A stretch of DNA of 12,354 nt. Source: an uncultured Eubacteriales bacterium. GTDB lineage: Bacteria; Bacillota; Clostridia; UMGS1883. Shown here piece after piece: positions 1 to 7,440 of this stretch. Numbering within the stretch: position 1 is the first letter of the stretch; every line of letters begins with the position of its first letter. Below the pieces are notes generated by a model. That model had not been told where the DNA came from and made no database searches. It saw only the letters and a program-made list of their open reading frames with translations. The position numbers and the translations under genes are program-made. The stretch lies in assembly GCA_905195005.1 (NCBI GenBank), contig CAJJUC010000062.1, positions 1 through 12,354 of the forward strand. The letters run 5' to 3'.

Positions 1-59
1 GCATTTTTGCGCCGTAATGCCGGAAAAGACTTCAAAAAAACGAGTTCGGATACTGACAC
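1..59 (-). CDS. Probable start of the next gene (mreD expected), cut by the window edge
   Basis: After the mreC stop the frame from GTG 59 stays open to the edge (19 codons, starting MSVSELVFLKSFPALRR). A TTG at 35 is a second possible start. The ATG at 61 is a false lead: it stops after nine codons at TGA. No clear ribosome binding site is visible for GTG 59; the GGGAT before it is weak, and translation may depend on mreC. The position fits mreD, and a basic segment (PALRRKN) before a first membrane helix would be usual, but no conserved MreD residues are in view. Confidence 0.4.
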   Translation of the reverse strand, partial: MSVSELVFLKSFPALRRKN

Positions 60-65
60 ATCTGC

Positions 66-872
66 TTAATCTATCCCGACGAGAACCTCTTTGATTTTCC
101 GCGGATTTGCACCTGTTTCAACAATTGCCGTCATGGTAAGCCCTCTGTCATCGTTTTTTATCGCCGTCACCTTGCCGACGAGTATTCCGCGCGGAAAAAC
201 TCCGCCCGTGCCCGAGGTTTCAACGGAATCGCCGACAACGATTTTTGCGTCCTTGTCAATATAATTCATGCTGCAAAGTCCGTTTTGACCCGATGCCCCG
301 TCAACAATCGCCATATCTCCGCTCCGCGGACATATTACCGACACGCTGCTTTCCGCGTCAAGCAGTGTTCTGACCTTTGAAAAATTCTTTGCGACCTCGC
401 ACACCGCGCCGACAAGCCCCTCCGGAACAATCACTGACGTGTCCTTCTTTATCCCGTCGCGGCTGCCCTTGTCTATTGTCAGCGTATAGTAAACGCCGTC
501 ACTGTCGCGCCCGATTACATTTGCCGCAGTATAATTTCCCTCGGCATCGTTCTTTTTCAGCTCAAGCAAGCTCCGCAGCTGCTCATTTTCCTTTTTATAG
601 CTTTCAAGCATACGAACCTCATCGGAAAGCTCCGCATTTTTCTTTTTCAAAAGCTTCAGGCTGCGTGCATTCTTCGATGAGTTTTTTATATCGGCTATTC
701 CACCCGAAATTCCGTTCACGATAAACGCTGCCGCTTTCTGCACAGGGGCAAACACCGAGCCTACCGCAGAGGCGGCGGACGTTTCTGTTTTGAACGAAAC
801 AGCCATTATTGCAAGAATGGCAGCCGTTACCGCTATCATTATTATAAAAAAGCTTTTTCCGGTCTTTTTCAT
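66..872 (-). CDS. mreC: Rod shape-determining protein MreC
   Basis: The 268-residue membrane protein of the elongasome links MreB with cell wall synthases. Seen: short cytoplasmic Lys-rich N-terminus, one membrane segment at about 8–26, a Lys/Glu-rich coiled coil at about 66–107 (heptad-like KLLKKKNAEL and YKKENEQLRSLLEL), then the two beta-barrel parts of MreC with VIGRD...YYTLTIDKGSRDGI at about 119–141, EGLVGAV at 151–157, and GTGGVFPRGILVGKV at 221–235. Length and layout are normal. ATG 872 has AAAGGA 8 nt upstream, overlapping the TAA of maf. The last Ile codon before the stop is ATA. mreB is not between maf and mreC, unlike the common maf–mreB–mreC order. The cluster probably continues with mreD past the window. 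Confidence 0.94.
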   Translation of the reverse strand: MKKTGKSFFIIMIAVTAAILAIMAVSFKTETSAASAVGSVFAPVQKAAAFIVNGISGGIADIKNSSKNARSLKLLKKKNAELSDEVRMLESYKKENEQLRSLLELKKNDAEGNYTAANVIGRDSDGVYYTLTIDKGSRDGIKKDTSVIVPEGLVGAVCEVAKNFSKVRTLLDAESSVSVICPRSGDMAIVDGASGQNGLCSMNYIDKDAKIVVGDSVETSGTGGVFPRGILVGKVTAIKNDDRGLTMTAIVETGANPRKIKEVLVGID

Positions 873-884
873 ACAAACATTCCT

Positions 885-1475
885 TTAACCGATAATATCA
901 ATCGAAAACTCCGATTTAAGCGCCGAGGCAAGGCTGCACAGCGGAAGCCCCACGACGTTAAAAAAATCGCCCTCGATTTTTTCGATGAACAACGCGCCGC
1001 GCTTCTGTATCCCGTACGCCCCTGCCTTATCCATCGGTTCGCGTGTTTTGACATACGCTTTGATTTCGCTGTCTGTAAGTACACGGAAGGTAACATGCGT
1101 TACCTCCGCCCGTGAAACTGCCGTTCCGTCCTTGCAGTTATATACGCAAAAGCCCGTGAAAACCTCATGCGTTTTTCCGCTGAGTTCGCGGAGCATTTCC
1201 TCCGCCTCAGCCATATTCTGCGGCTTTCCGAATACCTTTCCGCCGAGGCACACGCATGTGTCAGCGCCGATAACCACCGTATTTCCGCGCAGTGAACGCG
1301 CAACATCGCACGCTTTCAGCATTGCAAGCTCCTTAACCATCTGCTCGGGCGGCAGCTTTTTGTAAGGCGATTCGTCAACGCTTGACGGGATTATCTGCAC
1401 ATTGATTCCTATATTTCCGAGTAATTCCTTTCTGCGCGGCGATTTCGACGCGAGAACAAAAACTGTATCAGCCAT
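885..1475 (-). CDS. maf: Maf family nucleoside triphosphate pyrophosphatase
   Basis: The 196-residue house-cleaning enzyme splits certain NTPs (dTTP/UTP or modified pyrimidines in YhdE-type members) to the monophosphate and pyrophosphate; Maf is also linked to septum formation in Bacillus. Seen: N-terminal LASKSPRRKELL (Ser-Arg-Arg nucleotide motif), SSVDES near 31, IGADTCV at about 69–75, LSGKTHEVFTG at about 97–107, DKAGAYGIQ at about 144–152 and EGDFFNVVGLPL at about 163–174. The start is ATG 1475, which overlaps the ppa stop by 8 nt and has GAAAGG about 12 nt upstream. A TTG at 1487 in frame is possible but lies directly on that site. mreC starts 12 nt after the stop. Substrate preference cannot be settled here. 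Confidence 0.94.
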   Translation of the reverse strand: MADTVFVLASKSPRRKELLGNIGINVQIIPSSVDESPYKKLPPEQMVKELAMLKACDVARSLRGNTVVIGADTCVCLGGKVFGKPQNMAEAEEMLRELSGKTHEVFTGFCVYNCKDGTAVSRAEVTHVTFRVLTDSEIKAYVKTREPMDKAGAYGIQKRGALFIEKIEGDFFNVVGLPLCSLASALKSEFSIDIIG

Positions 1476-2010
1476 TGCGATTTGCAAACCTTTCGTTATA
1501 TGATTTCATGCATTTTTCAATAATTGCCTCGGCTTCCTTTCTGCCGAGAATTTCCTTAACTGCGGTTTCCTTGTTTTCAAGAAATTTATAAACCTGAAAG
1601 AAATGGGATATTTCCTTGAAAATATGCTCCGGCAGCTCCGATATGTCATTATATATCGAATATGTCGGGTCGTTAAACGGCAGCGCTATTATTTTTTCGT
1701 CTGTTTCCCCGTTATCAATCATTTTGATAACGCCTATCGGAAAGCAGCGGACAAGCACCATGGAATCGATTCTTTCCTGACAAAGCACAAGCACGTCAAG
1801 CGGATCGCCGTCCTCGGCATATGTCCGCGGAATAAAGCCGTAATTTGCCGGGTAATGCGTTGATGTGTACAGAACGCGGTCAAGAATTATCAGCCCCGTT
1901 TCCTTGTCAAGCTCGTATTTGTTTTTATCACCCTGCGGAATTTCTATCACCGCGAGGAAATTATCCTTGCGGATTCTCTCCGGGGCAACGTCATGCCAAA
2001 CATTGAACAT
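1468..2010 (-). CDS. ppa: Inorganic pyrophosphatase, family I
   Basis: The 180-residue soluble enzyme hydrolyses pyrophosphate to phosphate and so drives biosynthetic reactions. The family I signature is clear: EDGDPLDVLV at 66–75, with metal-binding D67, D69 and D72. Other expected elements are IEIPQGDKNKYE at 22–33, YPANYGFIP at 53–61, and D99 and D104 in IDNGETDEKI. Length is near the bacterial norm of about 175. ATG 2010 has a strong GGAGG 7–8 nt upstream that overlaps the TAG of rsmF; the gap is 11 nt. The 3' end overlaps maf by 8 nt (ATGGCTGA). Many Firmicutes use the unrelated family II (DHH) enzyme; this one is plainly family I. Confidence 0.96.
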   Translation of the reverse strand: MFNVWHDVAPERIRKDNFLAVIEIPQGDKNKYELDKETGLIILDRVLYTSTHYPANYGFIPRTYAEDGDPLDVLVLCQERIDSMVLVRCFPIGVIKMIDNGETDEKIIALPFNDPTYSIYNDISELPEHIFKEISHFFQVYKFLENKETAVKEILGRKEAEAIIEKCMKSYNERFANRNG

Positions 2011-2021
2011 ATTCTTTCCTC

Positions 2022-3299
2022 CTATCCTCTCAAATACTTCGGATAATGATTTTTCAGCTGTCCGCCGCTGCTTTTAAACCAGCCGACAGGATATCTGCCG
2101 CCGTAAAGGGCTGCGCCGAAGCCGTTTTCGCAAGCCCTGAAAACCGATTCTCCGCGCCTGTAAGCGCAAAGCTCGTCCTCCGTCAGCGAAGCGGTTCTTT
2201 TAAAATCCCCCGCCTTAAGGCACATGCAAAGATGATGCGCCGGAACAAGTCTGCCCTTGCGTATTTCACCGAGAAAAATTCCCGGGCGCAGGCACTTTAT
2301 TCCGCGCAGATCCGGCACATTTTGCGGCGCAAGGTAAAGATTTTCTCCGAACGAAACAAACCGCCCGTCAAGGCGCACGTTTAAATTCTCACATTCAAAG
2401 GCTCTGTAAATTTTCTCCGTTTCTTTATCGGCAGACTGCGGACAGCCGATATTTATTTTTCCCGTTTCTTCTTCTTTTACAAATTCAGCTGCAAAATGAC
2501 CCTCGCCTTTTTCACGGTGCGGCATAATCCTGACCGTTTTTTTCAGCTTCATGCAGGGAAATTCCTTTGAAAATTCCGCGCAGACCTCCTCATTTTCCTC
2601 GCGCGAGAAGGTGCAGGTTGAATAAACAAGCGTTCCGCCGCCGCGGAGCATTTCAAAAGCCGAACGAAGAATGTTTTTCTGCCGCTGCGCGCAGGCATAT
2701 GTATGCTCAAGACTCCAGTGAGCCGCTGCCTCCGCATCTTTTCGGAACATTCCCTCTCCGCTGCACGGCGCGTCAACGATTATTCTGTCAAAAAATCCTC
2801 TAAAATGCTTTGCCAGCGCGTCGGGGCGCATGTTTGTCACAATTGCGTTTGTTATCCCCATCCGCTCAACATTTTCGCACAGAATTTTTGCGCGCGACGC
2901 CGTTATTTCATTCGAAACAAGCATGCCGCTTCCATCGAGCGCACAGGCAATCTGTGTGCTTTTCCCGCCCGGAGCGGCACAAAGGTCAAGCACAATATCA
3001 CCGCGGCGCACGCCGAGCAGCTCAGCCGCTGCCTGGGCGGACGGCTCCTGCGAATAAAACAGACCTGCCGCGCTTGCGGCGTGTCCGCCCTTTTTTCCGT
3101 TGTAATAAAAACCGCTTTCGCACCACGGGACCGGCTCTCCGCAGAAGCCCGTAAGCTCCGAAAGCTCATGCGGTGCAATTTTAAGCGTGTTCGCACGCAA
3201 GCCTTGAAGCGGCTGTTTATCATATTCAGCAATAAAAGCGTCATATTCGCTTCCGAGTTCCGTTTTCATTCTTGCCATGAAATCCGCAGGCAAATTCAT
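2022..3299 (-). CDS. rsmF: RsmF/NOL1-NOP2-Sun family rRNA cytosine-C5 methyltransferase
   Basis: The 425-residue SAM-dependent enzyme is predicted to make 5-methylcytosine in 16S rRNA (E. coli RsmF acts at C1407; the position here is inferred). Seen, numbered from the ATG at 3299: an N-terminal RNA-binding part with LRANTLK at about 34–40, SAM-binding DLCAAPGGK at 105–113, motif IV DAPCSGEGMF at 176–185 (C179) and motif VI STCTFSREENE at 227–237 (C229, the likely nucleophile). A C-terminal RsmF/PUA-like part carries LRPGIFLGEIRKGR at about 337–350. The start at ATG 3299 has GGAAG 7 nt upstream; a GTG at 3329 in the same frame lies in the promoter and adds ten atypical residues. The gene leads a cluster, and its TAG stop overlaps the ppa ribosome binding site. 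Subfamily assignment is somewhat uncertain. Confidence 0.9.
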   Translation of the reverse strand: MNLPADFMARMKTELGSEYDAFIAEYDKQPLQGLRANTLKIAPHELSELTGFCGEPVPWCESGFYYNGKKGGHAASAAGLFYSQEPSAQAAAELLGVRRGDIVLDLCAAPGGKSTQIACALDGSGMLVSNEITASRAKILCENVERMGITNAIVTNMRPDALAKHFRGFFDRIIVDAPCSGEGMFRKDAEAAAHWSLEHTYACAQRQKNILRSAFEMLRGGGTLVYSTCTFSREENEEVCAEFSKEFPCMKLKKTVRIMPHREKGEGHFAAEFVKEEETGKINIGCPQSADKETEKIYRAFECENLNVRLDGRFVSFGENLYLAPQNVPDLRGIKCLRPGIFLGEIRKGRLVPAHHLCMCLKAGDFKRTASLTEDELCAYRRGESVFRACENGFGAALYGGRYPVGWFKSSGGQLKNHYPKYLRG

Positions 3300-3319
3300 T
3301 CTTTCACTTCCAATAATAT

Positions 3320-3328
3320 AGTATATCA
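3320..3328 (-). promoter_or_regulatory. Extended -10 promoter for the rsmF–ppa–maf–mreC cluster
   Basis: The minus strand reads TGATATACT, an extended -10 element (TGn followed by TATACT, five of six consensus bases). The -35 position at 17 nt holds only TTTATT, acceptable with an extended -10. A start near 3313 gives a leader of about 14 nt containing GGAAG, the ribosome binding site of the ATG at 3299. This fits that start rather than the earlier in-frame GTG at 3329, which overlaps the promoter. Confidence 0.55.
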
Positions 3329-3331
3329 CAT

Positions 3332-3367
3332 CGGCGGCGCGGAATAAAGCGTTTTTTGACGCCGCCG
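3332..3367 (-). other. GC-rich stem-loop between the ABC-F gene and the methyltransferase gene
   Basis: CGGCGGCG (3332–3339) and CGCCGCCG (3360–3367) form a perfect 8-bp stem with a 20-nt A/T-rich loop. On the minus strand it lies 16 nt after the ABC-F stop but is followed by ATGTGATATA rather than a U-tract. It could be a weak or factor-assisted 3' end of the ABC-F transcript, or an mRNA-stabilising hairpin. It overlaps the region upstream of the next promoter's -10 box. Confidence 0.5.
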
Positions 3368-3383
3368 CAATATTTCTTTCATA

Positions 3384-5288
3384 TTACATTTCTTCAAGCT
3401 TTCCGCAAAGCTCCTCCCATTGCTCCATCAGCGTTTCAAGTTCCTTTTCGCATTTGTTCAAAGCCTCGCTCAGCTCGGTTATTTTTTCAAAATCGCTTCC
3501 TGCGGAGTTTATCTCGCTGTGCAGCCGTTCCGTTTCCTCTTCCTTTTCGCTTATGGCTTCCTCCGTGCGCTTAATTTTTCCGGAAAGTCTGTTTTTTGCG
3601 CTCTGAAGCTCCTTGCGCTTATGATAATCGCTTTGCTCCTTTTCTGCCTTTTCCTTTTTTACGGCAGGGGAGCTGCTTTGGTTATTTTTCCTGTACTCCA
3701 TATAGCGGTCATAATTCATGTTATAGCATTTAACCGTTCCGTCCTCAAAAACCAGCAGCTTGTCCGCCATTTTATTTATCAGGTAACGGTCATGACTTAT
3801 AACAAACACGGTTGCGTCAAAATCGGAAATCGCTTTTTCAAGAGCTTCCTTCGAGCGTATGTCAAGATGGTTTGTCGGCTCGTCAAGCAGCAGGAAATTC
3901 GCCCCCGTGAGCATTATTTCAAGCAGCGAAAGCCGCGCTTTTTCCCCTCCCGAAAGAGCGCTTGTCTGCTTAAAAACATCGTCTCCGCGGAAAAGGAAAG
4001 CCGCCAGTGCGTTTCTTATCTGTGTTCTGTCCATTTTCGGGTAAACATCCCAAAGCTCGCTTTCAACGTCCTTTGTTCCCGTAATGTCGCTTCTTTCCTG
4101 GTCATAGTACGCACATTCGACTTTTGTTCCGAAATGAACCGAGCCGCAGTCGGGCTTTATAACTCCCTTTATAATTTTATAGAGGGTGGATTTTCCGCAC
4201 CCGTTTGCGCCGAGCAGAAAAACGCGTTCGCCGCGCTTCACCTCAAACGAAACGTTTTCAAAAAGCTTTTTTTCGCCGAAATGCTTCGCCACCTCCGTCA
4301 CCGAAAGGACATCGTTTCCGCTGCGCTCGCTTGCGGTGAATGTGAATCTGATTGCGTCCGTATCGCGCTCGGGTTTTTCGAGTGTTTCCTCCAGCCGCTC
4401 AATGCTTTTGAGCTTGCTTTCCGCCATTCGGATATTTCGTTCCCTGTTCCAGCGGCGCTGCTGCTCGACAACGCCCTCAAGCCGATTGATTTCCTTAACG
4501 GTATTTTCATATTTTTTCTGCATTGCCTTATAAGCCTGCTCTTTTTTCTCTGCAAACGCAGAATATGACCCGTCGTAGCATGTTATCCGCCTGTTTTCAA
4601 GCTCAATCGTCGTGTCTGTAACCTTATCGAGAAAATATCTGTCATGACTTATCACAAGAAAGGCCTTCGATGAATTTTTCAGGAAATCCTCCAAAAAGCG
4701 CACCGCTTCTATATCAAGATGGTTTGTCGGCTCGTCAAGCATAAGAAAATTCGCTTCCGATAAAAGCGTTCTTGCAAGGGAAAGACGCGTTTTCTGCCCT
4801 CCCGAAAGCGAGGAAAGCGGCAATTCGAGCTCACCTTCACTAAGCCCGAGCCCGAGCAGCAGTGAACGCGTGCGTGAACGGTATGTCATTCCGCCGTTTG
4901 CAATATATTCGTTATTCAGCGCGTCCTGACGGTTTATCAGCCTTTGCCGATCCTCCGCACCGCTTTCAAGGCTGCGGCAAATACGTTCAAGCTCATTTTC
5001 TATTTCAAAAAAGCGGCTGAACACGTCCAAAGTATATTCATACGCCGTTTTTCCCTCCGCGCTCGGAGCAGCCTGCTCCATAACGCCGATTTTCAAATCA
5101 CTGCTTCTGAAAATATCGCCCTCATAATCCTCAACGCCCTGTATTATATTAAACAAAGTAGTTTTCCCGGCGCCATTCGCACCGATAAAGCCCATTTTTG
5201 TGTTTTCTTCAATTTTGAACGTCACATCGCGGAAAAGCTCACGTTCGCCGAAGCTTTTTGAAACTCCGCTCAATGTAATCAAGCTCAC
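3384..5288 (-). CDS. ABC-F family ATPase (ribosome-associated, Uup/YdiF-like)
   Basis: The 634-residue soluble protein has two ABC domains and no membrane segment. ABC-F proteins bind the ribosomal E site and aid translation, rescue or antibiotic protection; which role applies here is unknown. Seen: Walker A GANGAGKT at 36–43, LSGGQ at 161–165, DEPTNHLD at 185–192, a charged linker (P-site tRNA-interaction motif) at about 240–305, second Walker A GANGCGKS at 360–367, LSGGE at 445–449, DEPTNHLD at 469–476, and a Lys/Glu-rich coiled-coil C-terminus at about 540–634, as in Uup/YdiF types. The start chosen is GTG 5288, giving MSLITLSGVSKSFG, typical for the family, with GAGG 9 nt upstream. The upstream in-frame ATG 5294 and TTG 5303 sit too close to or on that site. 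It has its own promoter and is probably monocistronic. The core-gene setting argues for a housekeeping rather than a resistance role. Confidence 0.92.
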   Translation of the reverse strand: MSLITLSGVSKSFGERELFRDVTFKIEENTKMGFIGANGAGKTTLFNIIQGVEDYEGDIFRSSDLKIGVMEQAAPSAEGKTAYEYTLDVFSRFFEIENELERICRSLESGAEDRQRLINRQDALNNEYIANGGMTYRSRTRSLLLGLGLSEGELELPLSSLSGGQKTRLSLARTLLSEANFLMLDEPTNHLDIEAVRFLEDFLKNSSKAFLVISHDRYFLDKVTDTTIELENRRITCYDGSYSAFAEKKEQAYKAMQKKYENTVKEINRLEGVVEQQRRWNRERNIRMAESKLKSIERLEETLEKPERDTDAIRFTFTASERSGNDVLSVTEVAKHFGEKKLFENVSFEVKRGERVFLLGANGCGKSTLYKIIKGVIKPDCGSVHFGTKVECAYYDQERSDITGTKDVESELWDVYPKMDRTQIRNALAAFLFRGDDVFKQTSALSGGEKARLSLLEIMLTGANFLLLDEPTNHLDIRSKEALEKAISDFDATVFVISHDRYLINKMADKLLVFEDGTVKCYNMNYDRYMEYRKNNQSSSPAVKKEKAEKEQSDYHKRKELQSAKNRLSGKIKRTEEAISEKEEETERLHSEINSAGSDFEKITELSEALNKCEKELETLMEQWEELCGKLEEM

Positions 5289-5313
5289 ATGCATACACCT
5301 CAATCCATTTTAT

Positions 5314-5342
5314 ATTATAGTGCATTTTCCTTGTTAAATCAA
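5314..5342 (-). promoter_or_regulatory. Sigma-A type promoter for the ABC-F gene
   Basis: On the minus strand a -35 box TTGATT (5337–5342; four of six consensus bases) is separated by exactly 17 nt from a perfect -10 box TATAAT (5314–5319). The predicted transcription start is near 5307, giving a leader of about 19 nt that carries GAGGTG in front of the GTG start. No operator or leader structure is evident between the terminator and this promoter. Confidence 0.85.
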
Positions 5343-5372
5343 TCACTTTCGGAAAAAAAGAAATATAATTTC

Positions 5373-5410
5373 ATAAAAACAGGAAAGAACGATATTAACC
5401 GTCCTTTCCT
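5373..5410 (-). terminator. Intrinsic terminator after ftsH
   Basis: On the minus strand AGGAAAGGACG pairs with CGTTCTTTCCT: an 11-bp stem with one G-U pair and an 8-nt loop (arms at 5400–5410 and 5381–5391). It is followed by GTTTTTA. It starts 18 nt after the ftsH stop and precedes the next promoter, so it most likely ends the gdpP–ftsH transcript. The plus strand has no gene here that would need it. Confidence 0.88.
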
Positions 5411-5427
5411 TTAAGGATATTTGAATT

Positions 5428-7374
5428 TTATTTTTCTCCCGGCGCAGTCCTTATTTCAGGCTGTTCGGCCGAAGCCTGTTCAGCCGAAGGCTGTTCGGTC
5501 AGAGGCTGTTCAGCCGAAGTCTGTTCGGTCGGAGACTGTTCAGCCGAAGTCTGTTCGGGATTGTCGGATTCCAAGAAGCCGTTTTCGAAAACCTCCTCAA
5601 ATTCCTTGCCGTCGAGCTTCTCATGCTCAATAAGCGCCTCCGCAATAGCATCGAGCTTGCCGCGGTTGCCGCGCAGCAGCTTTTCGCAGTCCGCATAGCA
5701 TTTATCAATAATATGCTTGATTTCCTCATCGATAATCGAAGCAACCGTTTCGCTGTAGTTACGCCCCTGTGACAAATCTCTGCCGAGGAACACCTCATGA
5801 TCGCCGTTTGTGAACGTTACATATCCGAGCTTATCGCTCATACCATACTGCATAACCATCTTGCGCGCCGTGTCGGTTGCATGGTCAAGGTCGCTTGACG
5901 CACCCGTGTTGATATCGTCAAACACGATTTTTTCCGCAGCACGCCCGGCAAGAGCCATGATAATGCTTTCAAGCATTTCCGTCTTGGAAATGTAGCTTTT
6001 GTCGGTATCCGGCAGACTGAGCGTGAATCCGCCGGCACGTCCGCGCGGTATGATTGAAACCTGGTGCACTGCATCCTGTGTGGGCAGAAGCCGAGCCGCA
6101 AGCGCATGACCTGCTTCATGATACGCCGTTTTGCGTTTATTTTCCTTATTATGCTGCCTTGTCGCCTTTTCAGGCCCCATAACAACCTTGAGCATTGCCT
6201 CGTCGATTTCGGCGGCGGTAATTGTTTTTTTGTTTCTGCGCGCGGCAAGAATTGCCGATTCGTTAAGCAGATTTTCCAAATCCGCACCCGTGAATCCGTA
6301 TGTTGTTTTTGCAACGGTTTCAAGAGAAACGCTCGCATCGACAGGCTTATTCTTCGAATGAACCTTAAGGATTGCTTCGCGCCCTTTCTGGTCTGGATAA
6401 TTAACAACAACCTGCCTGTCAAATCTGCCCGGGCGGAGAAGCGCCGGGTCGAGAATATCGGGGCGGTTTGTTGCGGCAATCATGATAATTCCCTCATTCG
6501 TGCCGAAGCCGTCCATTTCAACAAGCAGCTGATTAAGAGTTTGCTCGCGTTCATCGTGACCGCCGCCCAAGCCTGCACCGCGCTGGCGGCCGACTGCGTC
6601 AATTTCGTCAATAAAAATAATTGCCGGAAGATTTTTGCGTGCCTGCTCAAAAAGGTCTCGCACGCGGCTTGCACCAACGCCGACAAACATTTCAACAAAG
6701 TCTGAACCGGATATTGAGAAAAACGGAACTCCGGCCTCACCGGCAATTGCCTTTGCAAGAAGCGTTTTACCCGTTCCGGGAGGACCGACGAGCAGCACAC
6801 CCTTCGGAATCCTTGCACCGAGGTCAATAAACTTGCGCGGATTTTTCAGGAATTCAACAATCTCCTCAAGCTCTTTCTTTTCCTCATCGGCGCCGGCAAC
6901 ATCGTCAAACGTTACCTTCTGACGGTTATCGGCAGCCGCCTTTGCACGGCTCTTTCCGAAGCTGCCTATGCCGTGGCCGCCCGTCTGCTGACGCATGAAA
7001 GAAAACCAAAACAGTCCGATTATGATTACCAAAAGCAGCGTCGGCAAAAGAGAAACCCACCACGAAACCGTTTCCGGCTCGGGAACGGTTGTTTCAATTT
7101 TTCCCGATTTAATCTGACTTTGAATTTCATCACCGGCAACGGCAAAAAGAATTCCCTGCGTTACCTCAACCTTGTATTCCTTGCCGTCAATTTCGGCAAC
7201 GGTAAATGTATCGCCGATTTCAAGCTTCGTCACCCGTTCTTTGTCAATTGCATTGACAAGCTCCGAAAAGGATTTAACGCCCGTGTCGGGCTGACGCAGC
7301 GAAAACATCATCAGCAAAATGATGATAATCGGCAAAATTATATATAAGCTTATGCTTCTGAACGATTTCTTCAA
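5428..7374 (-). CDS. ftsH: ATP-dependent zinc metalloprotease FtsH
   Basis: The 648-residue membrane-anchored AAA+ protease degrades damaged and regulatory membrane and cytosolic proteins. Domains in order: first membrane segment (about 9–26), extracytoplasmic FtsH_ext domain (about 30–100), second membrane segment (about 105–127), AAA+ module with Walker A GPPGTGKT at 197–204, Walker B IIFIDEID at 252–259 and second region of homology ATNRPDILDPALLRPGRFDR at 301–320. The M41 protease domain has the zinc site HEAGH at 419–423 and GASSDLD at 491–497, whose first Asp (D495) is the likely third ligand. Residues about 605–640 form a Glu-Gln tail of repeated pentapeptides that is not part of the enzyme core. 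The start is TTG at 7374, with GGGGAGG 7 nt upstream and a run of seven T between them. Transcription is expected to end at the terminator 18 nt past the stop. Confidence 0.97.
   Translation of the reverse strand: MKKSFRSISLYIILPIIIILLMMFSLRQPDTGVKSFSELVNAIDKERVTKLEIGDTFTVAEIDGKEYKVEVTQGILFAVAGDEIQSQIKSGKIETTVPEPETVSWWVSLLPTLLLVIIIGLFWFSFMRQQTGGHGIGSFGKSRAKAAADNRQKVTFDDVAGADEEKKELEEIVEFLKNPRKFIDLGARIPKGVLLVGPPGTGKTLLAKAIAGEAGVPFFSISGSDFVEMFVGVGASRVRDLFEQARKNLPAIIFIDEIDAVGRQRGAGLGGGHDEREQTLNQLLVEMDGFGTNEGIIMIAATNRPDILDPALLRPGRFDRQVVVNYPDQKGREAILKVHSKNKPVDASVSLETVAKTTYGFTGADLENLLNESAILAARRNKKTITAAEIDEAMLKVVMGPEKATRQHNKENKRKTAYHEAGHALAARLLPTQDAVHQVSIIPRGRAGGFTLSLPDTDKSYISKTEMLESIIMALAGRAAEKIVFDDINTGASSDLDHATDTARKMVMQYGMSDKLGYVTFTNGDHEVFLGRDLSQGRNYSETVASIIDEEIKHIIDKCYADCEKLLRGNRGKLDAIAEALIEHEKLDGKEFEEVFENGFLESDNPEQTSAEQSPTEQTSAEQPLTEQPSAEQASAEQPEIRTAPGEK
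5461..5560 (-). repeat. 15-nt tandem repeat in the 3' end of ftsH
   Basis: Seven units of 15 nt (the last diverged) start at 5461, 5476, 5491, 5506, 5521, 5536 and 5551. All begin CTGTTC on the plus strand. Units 2, 4 and 6 are nearly identical (CTGTTCAGCCGAAGK), while units 1, 3 and 5 share CTGTTCGGYC, giving a 30-nt higher-order period. On the coding strand they encode pentapeptides of the form (S/T)-(A/P/L)-(E/T)-E-Q-like, with EQ every five residues. Since 15 is a multiple of three, loss or gain of units would change tail length without a frameshift. Confidence 0.9.
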
Positions 7375-7393
7375 AAAAACGCCTCCCCTACTA

Positions 7394-7402
7394 TGTATAG
7401 CA
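7394..7402 (-). promoter_or_regulatory. Possible extended -10 promoter before ftsH
   Basis: The 66-nt gap between hpt and ftsH contains TGCTATACA on the minus strand, which fits the extended -10 form TGnTATAnn. No good -35 is seen 16–18 nt upstream. A start about 7 nt downstream would leave a leader of only about 12 nt that barely holds the GGGGAGG site, so this may not be real. ftsH could also be served by readthrough from hpt. Confidence 0.3.
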
Positions 7403-7440
7403 TATCACGATTGGGAAATTGAATCAATCTTTTTTACACT

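Noticed and set aside
1..61. ATG 61 as the start of the gene after mreC
   Set aside because: That frame reaches TGA after nine codons; the frame from GTG 59 is the open one.
3420..4568. Long plus-strand open frame (382 codons) opposite the ABC-F gene
   Set aside because: It lies wholly within a clearly conserved gene on the other strand, has no recognisable domain or good ribosome binding site, and its low-complexity hydrophobic/basic make-up is that of a reverse-strand shadow.
5461..5560. CRISPR-like array
   Set aside because: The units are adjacent 15-nt repeats without spacers, inside a coding frame; this is a coding minisatellite.
5421..5633. Plus-strand repeat protein (VQPKxVRSE-like repeats) opposite the ftsH tail
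   Set aside because: The repeats are the complement of the FtsH tail repeat. The minus-strand frame continues from an intact FtsH, so the plus-strand reading is incidental.
7409..7435. Plus-strand GATTG...CAATC hairpin followed by six T
   Set aside because: The stem is only 5 bp and A/T-rich, and there is no plus-strand gene to terminate. As a minus-strand terminator it lacks a U-tract.
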